A stretch of DNA of 64,000 bases from Streptomyces indicus (GCF_900100315.1 NZ_FNFF01000002.1:186001-250000), one strand, 5' to 3'; numbered from the stretch's first letter, positions 43,348 through 52,479 are shown. Program-made: numbers and translations. Notes: generated by a model not told the origin, from the letters alone.

Positions 43348-43383
43348 TCACTGCGGACCGGCGCGCCTGCTGCCAATAATCAT
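43348..43383 (-). CDS. Candidate leader peptide MIIGSRRAGPQ
   Basis: An 11-codon frame, ATG ATT ATT GGC ... CAG TGA, uses two adjacent ATT isoleucine codons, which are rare in GC-rich Streptomyces. No Shine-Dalgarno is obvious, so leaderless or GTG-initiated translation (GTG at 43398) is possible. Codons 6-10 lie in GCGCGCCGGTC (43356-43366), which can pair with GACCCGCGCGC (43294-43304, one mismatch) just before the terminator. Ile-dependent attenuation of cimA is inferred. Confidence 0.5.
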   Translation of the reverse strand: MIIGSRRAGPQ

Positions 43384-43473
43384 GGCGAACGAGAACACGG
43401 TCGCAGTCTTGCACAGACGGTGAGTGTCTCCTCACCCCGTCTCAGGATGCGGTCTGTGGTCCGCGCCACGTTC

Positions 43474-44091
43474 TCATCGGACCGCGAGCGATGCGTCGAG
43501 GAACTCCCGTACGTGGACGAGGACTTCATCCCGGTCCGCACCCGGCAGCCCCACGGCCACATGCACCGAGAACCCGTCGAGGAGCGCGCGCAGCCGCAGC
43601 GCGAAACGCTCGGGGTCGAGCGCGGCGAACTCGCCGCGCGAGACACCCTCCGCGAGCAGCGCGACGAGATCGCGATGCCAGGCCCCTTCGATCGCGGCCT
43701 GCCGCCGCCCCGCCTCCACGCCGGGATCGGTACGCGGCGAGCGGTTCCAGACCTCGAGCCACAGCGTCCAGTGCGGGTCGCGCGGCCCGGCGGGCACGTA
43801 CAGGTCGACGTAGGCGTCGAGCCGCGCCCGCACGGACCCCGGCCGGGAGAGCACCGCACGCCGCTCCTCCCCCAGCTTCCCCTCGCTCCACTCCAGGGTC
43901 TGGAGCAGCAGCTCGTCCTTGGTCTTGAAGTAGTAGAGAAGATGCCCGCTGCTCATCCGGACCGCCCGCCCGAGCGCGGCCATGGTGAGCCCTTCGAGCC
44001 CGCCTTCGGCGACCATGGCCATGGCGGCGGCGAGCACGTTTTCGCGTGGGGGTGCGTGCTTGCGGGGGCGTGACACGGCCTCGGGGCTCAT
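43474..44091 (-). CDS. TetR-family regulator of the urease-like operon
   Basis: This is a 205-residue TetR protein. The N-terminal helix-turn-helix reads RENVLAAAMAMVAEGGLEGLTMAALGRAVRMSSGHLLYYFKTKDELL (residues 14-60). A helical C-terminal domain of BetI-like pattern, with RDPHWTLWLEVWNRS, follows. ATG 44091 overlaps the upstream stop as ATGA. It is the last gene of the leftward five-gene operon and probably binds the palindrome at 48092-48110, giving autoregulation. The ligand is probably a nitrogen compound of the pathway (inference). Confidence 0.9.
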   Translation of the reverse strand: MSPEAVSRPRKHAPPRENVLAAAMAMVAEGGLEGLTMAALGRAVRMSSGHLLYYFKTKDELLLQTLEWSEGKLGEERRAVLSRPGSVRARLDAYVDLYVPAGPRDPHWTLWLEVWNRSPRTDPGVEAGRRQAAIEGAWHRDLVALLAEGVSRGEFAALDPERFALRLRALLDGFSVHVAVGLPGADRDEVLVHVREFLDASLAVR

Positions 44092-44537
44092 ACGGCGGGC
44101 TCCACTCGGACGGCGTCGGGGACGAACCTCAGCTCGTAGGACGTGTAGCAGTCGGCGCTCAGGATGGCGACCTCGGCGCCGCAGGTGCAGAGGCGGTTGA
44201 CACCGTCCCGGCCGGCGGGACCGCAGCACCCCACGTTGCGGCGCGGGACGGGGTGCGGCTCAAGGTCCAGGACATCGTCCGGGTTCAGGACCATGGTGCC
44301 GCGCGGTCCGTCTGCGATGCACGGGTCCCACTCACCGGCACCCGAGGGCTGGACGTATGGGGCACCGAACGGCGCCTCGTCGATGCAGTACGCCCCGCGC
44401 GGCAGCGTCGCAGGCGCCCGGTACAGCCCGTCGGGCGCGGCGCCCCCCTCGTACGGCGGCGGCTCCGGCACGGCGTCGAGGCGCCGCACCGGCTCGGTCA
44501 GTCGACGGCCGCACGCGGCGCAATGCAGCACATTCAC
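44088..44537 (-). CDS. Cys-rich conserved hypothetical protein
   Basis: This is a 149-residue protein with an N-terminal CAACG pair, a central Pro/Gly-rich part (YCIDEAPFGAPYV), and GCCGPAGRDGVNRLCTCGAEVA near the C-terminus. The Cys pairs suggest a zinc ribbon. It has no signal peptide. The GTG 44537 start (MNVLHCAACGRR) follows aguA by 46 bp, and it is coupled to tetR by a 4-bp overlap. I do not recognise the family; a metal-binding or protein-interaction role is a guess. Confidence 0.7.
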   Translation of the reverse strand: MNVLHCAACGRRLTEPVRRLDAVPEPPPYEGGAAPDGLYRAPATLPRGAYCIDEAPFGAPYVQPSGAGEWDPCIADGPRGTMVLNPDDVLDLEPHPVPRRNVGCCGPAGRDGVNRLCTCGAEVAILSADCYTSYELRFVPDAVRVEPAV

Positions 44538-44583
44538 GCGTACGTTCTACCTCACTCGATCCCGCACGTACCCGGCCCGCCCG

Positions 44584-45612
44584 TCACACCCGCGGCTGCT
44601 GCTGGGTGATGCAGTGCACGCCGCCCCCACCCGCGAAGATCGTGCGGGCGTCCACCAGCGTGACCGTGCGGTCCGGGAAGAGGCGGCGGAAGATGCCTGC
44701 CGCGTGTTCGTCGCGCGGGTCGTCGAAGGCGCAGAGGACCACGCCTCCGTTGCAGAGGTAGTGGTTGATGTAGGAGTAGTCGGCCCAGCCGCCCTCCTCG
44801 TCGCGGACCTTCGTCGGGGCCGGGATCTCGACGACCTGGAGGCGGCGGCCCTTGGCGTCGGTCTGGGTGCGCAGGAACTCGACGTTCTCGCGGCAGAGTT
44901 CGTGGTCCGGGTGGGAGGGGTCCGGCTGGGTGTGGGCGACCACGACGCCCGGTCCCGCGAAGGCCGCGACGATGTCGACGTGGCCGAGGGTGCCGTAGCC
45001 GTGCGGCGGATAGTCGGCGGTGAGGCCGCGCTTGAGCCAGATGGCCTTGGTCGTGCCGAGCTTCGCGTGGATCTCCGCCTCGACCTGTTCGCGGGTCCAG
45101 CCGGGGTTGCGCTCCGGGCCCAGCTGCACGGTCTCGGTGAGCAGGACCGTGCCCTCGCCGTCCACGTGGATGCCGCCGCCCTCGTTCACCAGAGGGCTGC
45201 TCAGGACGGGGACGCCGGCCAAGTCCGCCACGTACGAGGCGATCTTGGAGTCGTGCTCCCAGGTGGCCCAGTCCTGGGCGCCCCAGCCGTTGAACACCCA
45301 GTCCACGGCGGCCAGTTCGCCGCCTTCACCGACCACGAACGTGGGGCCGATGTCCCGCATCCAGGCGTCGTCGAGTTCGCGCTCGACCAGGTCGATCTCC
45401 GGGCCGAGCAGCGCGCGGGCGGAGTCCGCCTGGCCGGGGCCGTGCACGACGGTGACCGGCTCGAAGCGGCGTACGGCGCGGGCCACCGCGGCCCAGGCCA
45501 CGCGGGACTCGGCGAGTTCCTCGGCCGAGGAGAAGGTGGTGTTGGGGCCGGGCCAGGCCATCCAGGTGCGCTCGTGCGGGGTCCACTCGGCGGGCATACG
45601 GAAGGTCATCAC
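44584..45612 (-). CDS. aguA: Agmatine deiminase
   Basis: AguA hydrolyses agmatine to N-carbamoylputrescine and ammonia. The 342-residue pentein-fold enzyme shows MPAEWTPHERTWMAWP, DDAWMRDIGPTFVV (substrate Asp), NEGGGIHVDGEGT, the HVDI His motif, and the C-terminal catalytic Cys in GGGGVHCITQQQP. Start GTG 45612 is four to five bases after GAGGA; ATG 45609 is next. It is 8 bp from ureC, so it is in the urease-like operon. The partner N-carbamoylputrescine amidase (AguB) is not in the window. Confidence 0.93.
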   Translation of the reverse strand: MMTFRMPAEWTPHERTWMAWPGPNTTFSSAEELAESRVAWAAVARAVRRFEPVTVVHGPGQADSARALLGPEIDLVERELDDAWMRDIGPTFVVGEGGELAAVDWVFNGWGAQDWATWEHDSKIASYVADLAGVPVLSSPLVNEGGGIHVDGEGTVLLTETVQLGPERNPGWTREQVEAEIHAKLGTTKAIWLKRGLTADYPPHGYGTLGHVDIVAAFAGPGVVVAHTQPDPSHPDHELCRENVEFLRTQTDAKGRRLQVVEIPAPTKVRDEEGGWADYSYINHYLCNGGVVLCAFDDPRDEHAAGIFRRLFPDRTVTLVDARTIFAGGGGVHCITQQQPRV

Positions 45613-45619
45613 TGGATCC

Positions 45620-47341
45620 TCAGAGGAAGTAGAGGCGGTTCAGGGACACGGAGTCGGCGGGGTCCGAGCGCATCGGGCGCCCGTCCAGCGTGACGAGGCC
45701 GCTGCGGGCGTCCACGTCGACCGCTCCGATACGGGAGTTGAGGAGCAGGTCGCCCGGGCCGATCCCCCGCGTGCCGCGCACGCCCACGCGGCGGCGGCGC
45801 GTGGGCAGCCGGTCTCCTTCGAGCGCGGCGGCGGCCTGCGAGACGAAGGCCACCGAGAGGTCGGCGGCGGTGGCGCCGTGGGCGCCGAACTGCGGCCCGA
45901 GGACCAGGGGTTCGCAGGTGTCCGTGGCCGCGTTCGGGTCGCCGGTGACCCCGTACGCCGGGAAGCCCGACTTGAGGACCAGCTGCGGCTTCGCGCCGAA
46001 GAAGGCGGGCTGCCAGAGCACGATGTCCGCCAGCTTGCCGACCTCGATCGAGCCGATCTCGTGCGCGAGGCCGTGGGCGATCGCCGGGTTGATGGTGAGC
46101 TTGGCGATGTAGCGAAGCACACGCGCGTTGTCGTCGTGCGCCCCGTCGCCTTCCAGCGGGCCGAGTTCGGCCTTCATCTTGCCCGCCATCGCGAAGGTGC
46201 GGCGCACGGTCTCGCCGGCCCGCCCCATGCCCTGCGCGTCGGAGGAGGTGATGCCGATGGCGCCCAGGTCGTGCAGCACATCCTCGGCGCCCATCGTCCC
46301 GGCGCGGATCCGGTCGCGGGCCATGGCGGCGTCGCCCGGCAGATCGGTCTTGAGGTCGTGGACCGAGACGATCATCCCGTAGTGCTCGGCGACCGCGTCC
46401 CGGCCGAAGGGCAGGGTGGGGTTGGTGGAGGAGCCGATGACGTTGGGGACGCCCGCCATCTTCAACACGTTCGGCACGTGGCCGCCGCCGCAGCCCTCGA
46501 TGTGGAAGGCGTGGATGGTGCGGCCGTCGAGCACCCGCAGGGTGTCCTCGACCGACAGGCACTCGTTCAACCCGTCGCTGTGCAGGGCGACTTGGACGTC
46601 GTACTCCTCGGCCACGCGCAGCGCCGTATCGAGCGCCCGCGTGTGCGCGCCCATGTCCTCGTGCACCTTGAAGCCGGAGGCGCCGCCCTCGGCGAGCGCC
46701 TCGACCAGCGGGGCCTCGTGCGAGGAGGAACCGCGGGCCAGGAAGCCGATGTTGACCGGCCAGGCGTCGAAGGCGTTGAAGGCGTGCTTCAGGGCCCAGG
46801 GCGAGTTGACGCCCACGCCCCACACGGGCCCGAACTCCTGCCCGATCACCGTGGTCACGCCGGAGGCGAGCGACGCCTCCATGATGCGCGGCGAGAGGAG
46901 GTGGACGTGGGTGTCCACGGCTCCGGCGGTGGCGATCATGCCCTCGCCGGACACGATCGAGGTGCCCGTGCCGACGACGACCTCCACACCGTCGAGCGTG
47001 TCCGGGTTCCCGGCCCGCCCGATCGCGCGGATACGGCCTTCGCGGATGCCGATCGAGGTCTTGCGGATGCCCTGCACGGCGTCGATCACCAGGACGTTGC
47101 TGATGACGACGTCGCAGGTCTCGCGCACGGCGGCGGCCTTGAGGTGCAGCCCGTCGCGGGCGGTCTTGCCGAAACCGGCGAGGAATTCCTCGCCGTACGC
47201 CTGCGAGTCCGACTCCACGCGGACGACGAGGCCCGAGTCGCCGAGGACGACCCGGTCGCCGGCGCGCGGGCCGTGCGTGGCCGCGTACTCCTCGGGGGTC
47301 AGCCGGCGGGCTTCGGCGGGGTGGCCTCCGGGACGGCTCAT
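45620..47341 (-). CDS. ureC: Urease alpha subunit homologue with altered catalytic flap
   Basis: The 573-residue amidohydrolase aligns along its length with urease alpha. The metal ligands are all present: H145 and H147 (THVH), the carbamylated-Lys equivalent K225 (GFKVHED), H254 (ALHSDGLNE), H280 and D368 (SSDAQ); the substrate-binding H288 region is GGGH. The mobile flap is changed: canonical VCHHLD reads SVHDLK here, so the flap Cys is Val 327, while the general-acid His (H328) remains. Flanking residues (HSDGLNE for HTDTLNE) also deviate. ATG 47341 overlaps the ureAB stop. No ureD, E, F or G is nearby. Confidence 0.88.
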   Translation of the reverse strand: MSRPGGHPAEARRLTPEEYAATHGPRAGDRVVLGDSGLVVRVESDSQAYGEEFLAGFGKTARDGLHLKAAAVRETCDVVISNVLVIDAVQGIRKTSIGIREGRIRAIGRAGNPDTLDGVEVVVGTGTSIVSGEGMIATAGAVDTHVHLLSPRIMEASLASGVTTVIGQEFGPVWGVGVNSPWALKHAFNAFDAWPVNIGFLARGSSSHEAPLVEALAEGGASGFKVHEDMGAHTRALDTALRVAEEYDVQVALHSDGLNECLSVEDTLRVLDGRTIHAFHIEGCGGGHVPNVLKMAGVPNVIGSSTNPTLPFGRDAVAEHYGMIVSVHDLKTDLPGDAAMARDRIRAGTMGAEDVLHDLGAIGITSSDAQGMGRAGETVRRTFAMAGKMKAELGPLEGDGAHDDNARVLRYIAKLTINPAIAHGLAHEIGSIEVGKLADIVLWQPAFFGAKPQLVLKSGFPAYGVTGDPNAATDTCEPLVLGPQFGAHGATAADLSVAFVSQAAAALEGDRLPTRRRRVGVRGTRGIGPGDLLLNSRIGAVDVDARSGLVTLDGRPMRSDPADSVSLNRLYFL

Positions 47342-48066
47342 CGGCCTTCCCCCTTCTGTGTCGTCTCGGCCCGCGCTTCGGCCGTCGTTCCGGCTCCGAG
47401 ATAGCCGCAGGCGGCCGCGCGCCGCAGCGCCTCCTCGCGGGCGCCGGGCGCGTCCAGAGGTCCGTCGACCAGGCCCGCGAACCCGATCGCGATCCGCTCG
47501 CCGCCGATCGGCACGAGGCCGACCTCCGCCGACTCCCCGGGCCCGAACCGCTCGGAGGCCCCGGCCGGGATCGCGAGCCGCATCCCGTACGCCGCCGCGC
47601 GGTCGAAGTCGAGCCGCGGGTTGGCCTCGAAGAAGTGGAAGTGCGAGGTCACGCTGACGGGGACGGACGCGGTGTTGCGTACGGAGATCCGTACCGCCGC
47701 GGCCGGCTCCTCGTGCGCGGGCCCGGGCAGCACCGCTCCGGGAGCGGTCTCGCCCAGCGAGCCGCCGCCGAGCGGATCGGACACCACGGCGAGCCGCGAA
47801 CCGTCGTCGAACACGGCCTCCACATGCACCTCGGTGACCACGTCGGCCACCCCCGGCAGCACGTCCTGCGGGCCGAGCACGGCGCGGGCCCGCTCGATCG
47901 CCTCCGCGAGCCGCAGCCCGTCGCGGGCGGCCTCGCACACCGTGTCGGCGATCAGCGCGGTGGCCTCCGGAACATTGAGCCGCAGCCCGCGCGCCCGGCG
48001 GGCCCGGGCCAGCTCCGCGGCCCCGAAGAGCAGCAGGCGGTCGCGTTCGGTGGGGGTGAGTCGCAT
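47338..48066 (-). CDS. ureAB: Urease gamma-beta fusion subunit
   Basis: This is a 242-residue fusion. The gamma part (MRLTPTERDRLLLFGAAELARARRARGLRLN..., residues 1-100, ending in DVLPGVADVV) joins the beta part (RISVRNTASVPVSVTSHFHFFEANPRLDFDR, GMRLAIPAGASERFGPG, about 125-215). Fused gamma-beta subunits also occur in other ureases, such as Helicobacter UreA. The linker and the C-terminus are longer than usual. ATG 48066 is the first start of the leftward operon, 26 bp after the operator-like palindrome 48092-48110. Confidence 0.9.
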   Translation of the reverse strand: MRLTPTERDRLLLFGAAELARARRARGLRLNVPEATALIADTVCEAARDGLRLAEAIERARAVLGPQDVLPGVADVVTEVHVEAVFDDGSRLAVVSDPLGGGSLGETAPGAVLPGPAHEEPAAAVRISVRNTASVPVSVTSHFHFFEANPRLDFDRAAAYGMRLAIPAGASERFGPGESAEVGLVPIGGERIAIGFAGLVDGPLDAPGAREEALRRAAACGYLGAGTTAEARAETTQKGEGR

Positions 48067-48091
48067 GGGGCCGGGTGCTCCCTCGGTAGCT

Positions 48092-48110
48092 TTTAGAGCA
48101 CCACTCTAAA
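48092..48110. promoter_or_regulatory. TetR-type operator of the urease-like operon
   Basis: TTTAGAG-CACCA-CTCTAAA is a perfect 7-bp inverted repeat around a 5-bp centre, immediately upstream of ureAB. The AT-rich arms stand out from the GC-rich surroundings. The operon's own TetR protein is the natural candidate binder. Confidence 0.6.
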
Positions 48111-48288
48111 CATGGATCGCCCGTGAAAGAAAGCAACGGGCCGCCATGGGATCTCATAGATCGAGTGCTGTTCAAACCCAACGGCGCAACCAGCCCCCTC
48201 TCCCTCCGGCTACGCGGCACGGGTGGACTCGCCCCGCACGGCCGCGTGGATGCTCCGGCGGACGGGTCCGGCCGGGTCTCCTTGCCGG

Positions 48289-49500
48289 ATGCACATCCTC
48301 ATCGGACTCGTCGGCCTCGTGGTCTTCCTGCTGCTCGCCTTCCTGCCGTCCCGCGATCTGAAGCTGCTGCGGGTGAAGGCGCCGTATGTCGCGCTGATGC
48401 TCGTCGTCCAGTTCGCCCTCGGGCTCGTGATGCTGAAGACGAGCCTGGGGCAGAGCGCCGTCAACGCGCTCGCGGACGGGTTCGGCAAGCTGCTGGAGTA
48501 CGCGGGGGAAGGCACGGCTTTCGTGTTCGGGAGCCTCGCCGATCCCGACGCCGAGGGGAATGTGCCCTTCCTGCTCAGCGTCCTGATGCCGATCATCTTC
48601 GTGTCGGCGCTCATCGGGATCCTGCAGTACCTGCGGGTGCTGCCGCTGATCGTGAAGTACCTGGGCATCGTGCTCTCGAAGGTGACCGGGGCCGGGCGGC
48701 TCGAATCGTTCAACGCCGTGTCGGCGGCGATCCTCGGGCAGTCCGAGAGCTTCATCGCGATCAAGACGCTGCTGCCCACGCTGACCCCGAAGCGGCTCTA
48801 CATGCTGAGCGCCTCGGCGATGTCCACCGTCTCGATGTCCATCGTCGGCGCCTACATGACGATGATCGAGCCGCGGTACGTGGTGGCCGCGATCGTGCTC
48901 AACCTGTTCGGCGGGTTCATCGTAGTCTGGCTGCTCAATCCGTACGAGCTGACGCCCGAGGAGGACGTGGTCGTCACGCCCGAGCGCAAGAAGCGGTCGT
49001 TCTTCGAGATGCTCGGCGAGTACATCCTCGACGGGGCGAAGATCGCGGTCACCGTCGCGGCCATGCTGATCGGGTTCGTGGCGCTGATCGCGCTGATCAA
49101 CGGGCTCGTCTCGGGGCTCACGGGCGGCACCAGCTTCCAGGAGCTCCTCGGGTACGTCTTCGCGCCGTTCGCCTTCCTCACCGGGGTGCCCTGGGACGAG
49201 TGTGTGGACGCGGGCCAGATCATGGCCACCAAGCTGGTCTCGAACGAGTTCGTCGCGATGCTCGCCTTCACGGACTCCAACCCGGGCGGCAAGGTCGAGC
49301 TGAGCGAGCGCGCCACCGCGATCGTCCAGACGTTCCTGGTCTCCTTCGCCAACTTCAGCTCGATCGGCATCATCGCGGGCGCCGTGAAGTCCCTCTCGCC
49401 GCCACACGGTGACCAGATCGCCCGCTTCGGCCTGAAGCTCGTGTACGGGGCCACGCTGGTGTCGTTCATCAGCGCGACGATTGTGGGGTTGATCTCCTAA
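48289..49500 (+). CDS. Concentrative nucleoside transporter (NupC/CNT family)
   Basis: This is a 403-residue integral membrane protein with about ten hydrophobic segments. CNT signatures are clear: ILGQSESFIAIK (the GQSEsf nucleoside/cation motif), MSTVSMSIVGAYM, GKVTGAGRLESFNAVS, and the C-terminal FANFSSIGIIAGAVKSL. It imports nucleosides with H+ or Na+. ATG 48289 (MHILIGLVGLVV) begins at the first TM; upstream in-frame codons encode Arg-rich non-family sequence. No clear Shine-Dalgarno is seen, so the start is tentative. Confidence 0.88.
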   Translation: MHILIGLVGLVVFLLLAFLPSRDLKLLRVKAPYVALMLVVQFALGLVMLKTSLGQSAVNALADGFGKLLEYAGEGTAFVFGSLADPDAEGNVPFLLSVLMPIIFVSALIGILQYLRVLPLIVKYLGIVLSKVTGAGRLESFNAVSAAILGQSESFIAIKTLLPTLTPKRLYMLSASAMSTVSMSIVGAYMTMIEPRYVVAAIVLNLFGGFIVVWLLNPYELTPEEDVVVTPERKKRSFFEMLGEYILDGAKIAVTVAAMLIGFVALIALINGLVSGLTGGTSFQELLGYVFAPFAFLTGVPWDECVDAGQIMATKLVSNEFVAMLAFTDSNPGGKVELSERATAIVQTFLVSFANFSSIGIIAGAVKSLSPPHGDQIARFGLKLVYGATLVSFISATIVGLIS

Positions 49501-49540
49501 CTCCCCTACTCCCCGCACTCCCGCACTCCCGTATTTCCGC

Positions 49541-49587
49541 ACAAGGGAAGGCCGGGCCCCCGAACGGGGAGCCCGGCCCTTCCTTGT
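49541..49587. terminator. Terminator between the nucleoside transporter and ilvE
   Basis: ACAAGGGAAGGCCGGGC and GCCCGGCCCTTCCTTGT form a long, nearly perfect stem with a 13-nt loop, 41 bp past the transporter stop and 16 bp past the ilvE stop. Confidence 0.85.
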
Positions 49588-49603
49588 GAATGGGGTGCGG
49601 GGA

Positions 49604-50692
49604 CTAGCCCAGCGTGTGCATCCAGCCGTGCTTGTCGGAGGCCGTGCCGCGCTGGATGTCGAGCAGTGCCTCGCGCAGGCGGAGCGTGACCTCGCCGGGC
49701 TCGCCGCCGGACTGGGTCCACTCGCCCGCGTTGCACTTGACCGTGCCCACGGGGGTGATCACCGCGGCCGTACCGCAGGCGAACACCTCGGTGAGGGAGC
49801 CGTTCTGGGCGTCGCGCTGCCACTGGTCGAGGGAGATGCGGCCCTCGGTGGCCTCGTAGCCGAGGTCGCGGGCGACCTGGAGGAGGGAGTCGCGGGTGAC
49901 GCCTTCGAGGATCGAGCCGGTCAGCTCGGGGGTGACGATCTTGTCCCCGTACACGAAGTACAGGTTCATGCCGCCGAGTTCCTCGACCCACTTGTGCTCG
50001 ACCGCGTCGAGGTAGCAGACCTGGTCGCAGCCCTTGGCCGCGGCCTCGGCCTGGGCCAGGAGCGACGCGGCGTAGTTGCCGCCGGTCTTCGCGGCGCCCA
50101 TGCCGCCCGGGACGGCGCGGACGCGGTCCTCGGAGAGCCAGATCGAGACGGGCTTCACGCCGCCCGCGAAGTACGCACCGGCGGGCGAGGCGATGACCAT
50201 GAAGAGGTACTCGTTGGCCGGCTTCACACCGAGGCCGACCTCGGTGGCGAACATGAACGGGCGCAGGTACAGGGACTCCTCGCCGCCGTGCGCCGGCACC
50301 CAGTCCTTGTCCTGCTGCACGAGCAGGTCGCAGGCCTCGATGAAGGTCTCGACGGGCAGCTCGGGCATCGCGAGGCGACGGGCCGAGGCCTGGAAGCGCT
50401 TGGCGTTGGCCTCCGGACGGAAGGTGGCCACGGAGCCGTCGGGCTGGCGGTAGGCCTTGAGGCCCTCGAAGATCTCCTGCGCGTAGTGCAGCGTCATGTT
50501 CGCCGGGTCGATCGAGAGCGGGCCGTACTCGACCAGCTGGCCGTCGTGCCAGCCGCGGCCCTCGGTCCACTTGATCGTCACCATGTGGTCGGTGAAGTGG
50601 CGGCCGAACCCGGGGTTGGCCAGGATCGCCTCGCGCTCCGCGGCGGAGAGCGGGTGCGAGGAGGGCTTGAGCTCGATCGTGGGCGTCGTCAT
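49604..50692 (-). CDS. ilvE: Branched-chain amino acid aminotransferase
   Basis: IlvE makes Leu, Ile and Val from their 2-keto acids, and in reverse feeds branched fatty acid starters. The 362-residue class IV PLP enzyme shows the [23 protein letters not shown]-terminal block, [10 protein letters not shown], the catalytic Lys in [14 protein letters not shown], and [16 protein letters not shown] 50692 is behind AAGGA. It follows leuB by 291 bp on the same strand and ends in a strong bidirectional terminator. Confidence 0.96.
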   Translation of the reverse strand: MTTPTIELKPSSHPLSAAEREAILANPGFGRHFTDHMVTIKWTEGRGWHDGQLVEYGPLSIDPANMTLHYAQEIFEGLKAYRQPDGSVATFRPEANAKRFQASARRLAMPELPVETFIEACDLLVQQDKDWVPAHGGEESLYLRPFMFATEVGLGVKPANEYLFMVIASPAGAYFAGGVKPVSIWLSEDRVRAVPGGMGAAKTGGNYAASLLAQAEAAAKGCDQVCYLDAVEHKWVEELGGMNLYFVYGDKIVTPELTGSILEGVTRDSLLQVARDLGYEATEGRISLDQWQRDAQNGSLTEVFACGTAAVITPVGTVKCNAGEWTQSGGEPGEVTLRLREALLDIQRGTASDKHGWMHTLG

Positions 50693-50983
50693 GAGTGGAT
50701 GTCCTTCACCGGTTATGTGTGTGACGGACCGCGCCTCACGCCTGGTCTCCCGGACGACTGAGAGCTTGCGGCGGAGTGCTTGCCACCCCACATTCCGCGG
50801 CCCCACGTTCGATTATCGCTCGTGACCGGGCGTGGACGAAACGGGTCCGGTGCGGGGGCTGTACGGGTGTGGTGCGGCGTGCTGCGGCCCAGGGGTCGAT
50901 GGTGGCATCCGGCGGTGCATACGAGAAGCCGCCGGGTGCCTCTGCGGCTGCCCGACGGCTTCTGGTTTCCGTATCCGCGGGCG

Positions 50984-52024
50984 TCAGCCGGATACGCGTA
51001 CGGCGAGCGCGTCGCCGATCTCCTCGGTGGTACGGGTGGTCTCACCGCGCTCGCCGAGGTCGGCGGCGACGGCTTCCTCGATACGGACGGCCTCGTCCTC
51101 GTAGTCGAGGTGACGCAGCAGCAGGGCGACGGACAGCACGGTGGCGGTCGGGTCGGCCTTGCCCTGGCCCGCGATGTCCGGGGCCGAGCCGTGGACGGGC
51201 TCGAACATCGAGGGGAATTCGCCGGACGGGTTGATGTTCCCGGAGGCGGCGACGCCGATGCCGCCGGAGACGGCCGCGGCGAGGTCGGTGATGATGTCGC
51301 CGAACAGGTTGTCGGTGACGATCACGTCGAAGCGGCCGGGGTCGGTGACCAGGTAGATGGTCGCGGCGTCGACGTGGATGTAGTCGGTGGTGACGTCGGG
51401 GAACTCCTTGGCCACCTCGTTGAAGACGTTCGTCCACAGGTGGCCGGCGAAGGCCAGCACATTGTTCTTGTGGACGAGGGTGATCTTCTTGCGGGGGCGG
51501 GCCTGGGCGCGGGCGAACGCGTCGCGCACCACGCGCTCGACACCGAAGGCCGTGTTCACGGAGACCTCGGTGGCTACCTCGTGCGGGGTGCCCTTGCGGA
51601 TGGTGCCGCCGTTGCCGGTGTACGGGCCCTCGGTGCCCTCGCGGACGACCACGAAGTCGATCTCCGGCCGGCCCGCGAGCGGGGAGCCGACGCCGGGGAG
51701 CAGCTTGCTCGGGCGCAGGTTGACGTGGTGGTCGAAGGCGAAGCGGAGCTTGAGCAGGAAGCCGCGCTCCAGGACGCCGCTCGGCACGCTCGGGTCGCCG
51801 ATGGCGCCGAGCAGGATGGCGTCGTGCGCCTTGAGCTGCTCGAGGTCGGCGTCGGTGAGGGTCTCGCCGGTGGCGTGGTAGCGCTTGGCGCCGAAGTCGT
51901 ACTCCTGCGTCTCGAGCTTCACGTCCTGCGGAAGCACGGCACGGAGCACCTTGAGGCCCTGGGACACGACCTCCTGGCCGATTCCGTCGCCGGGGATCAC
52001 TGCGAGATTGATGCGTCGAGACAT
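50984..52024 (-). CDS. leuB: 3-isopropylmalate dehydrogenase
   Basis: LeuB oxidatively decarboxylates 3-isopropylmalate; it may also act on 3-methylmalate in the CimA route. The 346-residue protein shows [11 protein letters not shown] (N-term), the substrate [22 protein letters not shown], the metal-binding [15 protein letters not shown] and [22 protein letters not shown] 52024 is the start. Leucine-pathway partners leuCD lie 34 kb away in the window, so the pathway genes are dispersed as usual in Streptomyces. Confidence 0.96.
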   Translation of the reverse strand: MSRRINLAVIPGDGIGQEVVSQGLKVLRAVLPQDVKLETQEYDFGAKRYHATGETLTDADLEQLKAHDAILLGAIGDPSVPSGVLERGFLLKLRFAFDHHVNLRPSKLLPGVGSPLAGRPEIDFVVVREGTEGPYTGNGGTIRKGTPHEVATEVSVNTAFGVERVVRDAFARAQARPRKKITLVHKNNVLAFAGHLWTNVFNEVAKEFPDVTTDYIHVDAATIYLVTDPGRFDVIVTDNLFGDIITDLAAAVSGGIGVAASGNINPSGEFPSMFEPVHGSAPDIAGQGKADPTATVLSVALLLRHLDYEDEAVRIEEAVAADLGERGETTRTTEEIGDALAVRVSG

Positions 52025-52479
52025 GTTCCTCACGGTACTCGGGGTTTCAGCTGCTGACACAGGGTGTCCAGCATGCGGACGCCGTCCGCGGGGGTTGCTC
52101 CGCCGCTCCGCGCCGGGTCCTTGCTGTGGGGGCTGCCGCCCCACACCTCCGCGACGGGGAGTTGGGGCAGGGCTGACGCCCCACGCCCGCCCCGGCGGGG
52201 GCTGCGCCCCCTGCACCCCCGCTCGGGGGCTGGGCAACTGCCTGCTCGTGGGCGGCAGCCCGTGGGCGACCACTCCTCGTGAGGGCAGCCCTCTGCCTGC
52301 CGGGCAATCGGCAGGCGGTGGGGCAGCTTTCAGCCCGTCCGGCGTTTGAGGACGAGCACCCTTAAGGCGCGAAAGGGAGCAAGGGGCGAAGCCCCAACCG
52401 GGGGGCAGGGGGCGAAGCCCCCGCGTGGGTGCCTGCCCAAGTAGGCAGCCCATCGGCGCCGTACATCAGGACGTACAGG
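52025..52479. other. 455-bp GC-rich gap with stacked palindromes
   Basis: Several short palindromes of the GGGGCTGCGCCCC type cluster at about 52110-52260, followed by repeat copy D. No credible gene is seen; frames here give Arg/Pro-rich shadows. The leuB promoter presumably lies near its right end. Confidence 0.5.
52331..52423. repeat. Dispersed intergenic repeat, copy D
   Basis: It begins with CAGCCCGTCCGGCGTTTGAG and GACGAG exactly as copies C and E, then AAGGGGCGAAGCCCC and GGGGGCGAAGCCCCC hairpins. It lacks the GGTTTCGGGAAGGGG end block, so it is a truncated copy. Confidence 0.7.

Noticed and set aside
43474..44229. Longer TetR start upstream of 44091
   Set aside because: The extra N-terminal residues are Arg/Pro-rich shadow of the upstream gene; ATG 44091 has the ATGA overlap and a normal TetR length.
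52047..52349. Small frames in the leuB upstream gap
   Set aside because: Pro/Arg/Gly-rich frames over palindromic repeat DNA, with no start signal; noncoding.
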